NCBI GenBank assembly: GCA_017163975.1
Contig: JAFFSR010000249.1
Coordinates: 1,242,501 to 1,306,500 of the forward strand
Length of the DNA stretch: 64,000 nt
From: Anastatus disparis
Lineage: Eukaryota > Arthropoda > Insecta > Hymenoptera > Eupelmidae
Reading direction: 5' to 3'
Part shown: positions 62,842-64,000 of the stretch, in pieces
How the letters are laid out: every line of letters begins with the position of its first letter
Position numbering within the stretch: position 1 is the stretch's first letter
The notes under the pieces: model-generated
Databases searched by the model: none
Seen by the model: the letters and a program-made list of their open reading frames with translations, nothing else
Told to the model about the DNA's origin: nothing
Made by a program: the position numbers and the translations under genes

Positions 62842-63974
62842 CATGTCAAACTTCCTTGAAATTGAGAGATTAAGGGAGGCGATTAAATCTAAACTTCCAA
62901 ATCAATTAAATTCCAATATTGGTCAAGTGTTAGATAAAGAAAAAAAAAACATCATTCATAAATAATTCGGAGATTGATGTTACTTTGAATAATACTGATG
63001 AGTCTCCGCTTAATACATCTTTGCAACTTATGAAAAGTTCTAGAGGAAAAGATATACTTCTTTTGAATGATATTCCTTTTTATAAAGAGAAAGCTATGAG
63101 TAATGGTAATATATACTGGAAATGTCAACTTTACCATTTAAAACAATGTTCAAGTCGTGCAATAACCAAAGATATGAAACTTGTAAGTTGTACATCGCAT
63201 AATCATACTTTAACACCAACCGAGAAAAAGAATGAAACAAGAACTATGATTTTAAAGAAAAAATATCAACCTAATGTTTTCAAGATGAGTCATACAAATA
63301 ATAAACTCGTGAAGAGTGATAATGTTGAAAATGCTGATTTAATTGATGGCAAAAAGTATTCTGAATCAAAATTACTTGAAGATGATTATTCCAGCTCTAA
63401 TAATGAAATGATAAATTATCAAAAGAGTGGAAAATGTAACACATTCGAAAGCTGTAAAAGAAAATCTTATAGTAAGATTTCACCAATATCAAGACGCAAA
63501 AAAGCAAAAATAAGTTTTAACGATGTTGATAGTGATACATTATCAGGTTATTCTAATAGTAATGAATCATTCTCTACAGAGAAGTATAATGATGCATTTG
63601 AAGAAATGAGTGAAGGTGATAACTTCAGCTCTCATCATAAGTTAGAAAATATTGAAGAAAATAAAAAAATTTTTGGAAGCCGTAAAAGAAAACCTTATAA
63701 AACTTTACCAGTATCCAAATCCAAAGAAGCAGTAATGAATTCCATCGATAACAACAGTGATACTTCATCAGATTATTCTAATAGTAATGCATCTTTCGCT
63801 GAATATATGAATAAATACATGTTTGAAGATTATGGATTTGGAGAATGGGATGATCCTAATATTTTAGTTAATCGTCTTCGTATTACTATGTCTTCAACAA
63901 ATTCAGATCTATATACTTACAAAGAGATGAGCTTCATAATTAACGAGCTACGAGAAGCTGGTTATATTGAGTGA
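62842..63974 (+). pseudogene. FLYWCH finger fused to the DDPN-type tail, one frameshift
   Basis: ATG 62842 (MSNFLEIERLREAIKSKLPN) begins a ~40-codon helical N-terminus; the frame slips by one base in an A run at 62939-62949, and from there to 63974 about 330 codons are open. Residues just after the slip form a FLYWCH zinc finger: GKDILLLNDIPFYKEKA, IYWKCQLYHLKQCSSRAIT and HNHTL (Cys-Cys...His-x-His). The middle is a duplicated Ser/Lys-rich linker with two near repeats (RKRKPYKTLPVSKSKEA; CKRKSYSKISPISRRKKA), each followed by DSDTLSGYSNSNESF-like text. The last 45 residues (WDDPNILVNRLRITMSS...IINELREAGYIE) are the tail of the two DDPN proteins. FLYWCH fingers bind DNA; the fusion suggests the tail is a portable module. 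Homopolymer slippage could also be an assembly error. Confidence 0.75.
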
Positions 63975-64000
63975 ATTTTCAGGAAATTCAAATTGATCCT

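Noticed and set aside
1..64000. CRISPR arrays, bacterial operons or riboswitches
   Set aside because: No regularly spaced direct repeats with unique spacers and no prokaryotic gene organisation; the repeats are eukaryotic transposons and satellites.

Overview
The window looks like gene-poor, repeat-packed DNA from an arthropod nuclear genome. It is very AT-rich, with long poly-A/T runs and (TA)n tracts. It holds Ty3/gypsy and non-LTR retrotransposons, TTAA- and TA-target MITEs, tRNA-derived SINEs, a Crypton-type tyrosine recombinase and Polinton-type genes. An insect is most likely, possibly a hymenopteran (inference from the style of the families). I see no host housekeeping gene, no CRISPR, no bacterial operon and no rRNA. 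Nearly everything is mobile or viral-like DNA in some state of decay.

Layout. (1) 0-6.6 kb: a palindromic MITE, then a 4.7 kb foldback-like DNA transposon whose long inverted ends are built from ~164 bp tandem units; it carries the one long intact ORF of the window (628 codons, DDE/RNase H-like), and is followed by another MITE. (2) 8.1-12.7 kb: a 4.5 kb inverted-arm element that has itself taken in three further elements. (3) 12.7-16.5 kb: SINE-like and LINE 3' remnants and an element bounded by AGATCT-palindrome repeats. (4) 17.6-27 kb: a minus-strand Ty3/gypsy element with gag, protease, RT, RNase H and integrase, broken by a 1.4 kb repeat and by a TTAA element that contains a second TTAA element. 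(5) 27-30.3 kb: tandem repeats, a decayed tyrosine recombinase gene and, just downstream, a cluster of GC-richer hairpins. (6) 31-36.7 kb: a LINE remnant, a 1 kb palindrome inserted in (TA)n and tandem duplications. (7) 36.7-41.6 kb: a second, inactive gypsy pol and a second copy of the 1.4 kb repeat. (8) 42.5-48.4 kb: a 6 kb palindrome with a SWIM-domain gene remnant in each arm, a SINE in one arm (the other arm preserves the empty site) and a TA-flanked element at its centre.

(9) 49.6-64 kb is the most interesting part: a degraded Polinton/Maverick (adintovirus-like) gene island. On the minus strand lie the C-terminal part of a double-jelly-roll capsid protein, a PLA2-pX virion protein and a small conserved protein. 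On the plus strand, from a shared divergent promoter, lie a packaging ATPase, a protein with a conserved DDPN...ELREAGYI tail, a fibre-like protein, a DDE integrase with a C-terminal chromodomain and a BIR-RING inhibitor of apoptosis. The ATPase and the integrase are each split by a solo LTR with a clean 4-bp target duplication, and the IAP is split near its end by a TTAA MITE. Two further genes with the DDPN tail, one fused to a FLYWCH finger, lie at 61.3-64 kb, and a tandem pair of small unknown genes at 57.4-58.3 kb. No DNA polymerase B or protease gene is visible. Most reading frames here carry isolated nonsense codons but few frameshifts, which suggests fairly recent decay, or less likely readthrough.
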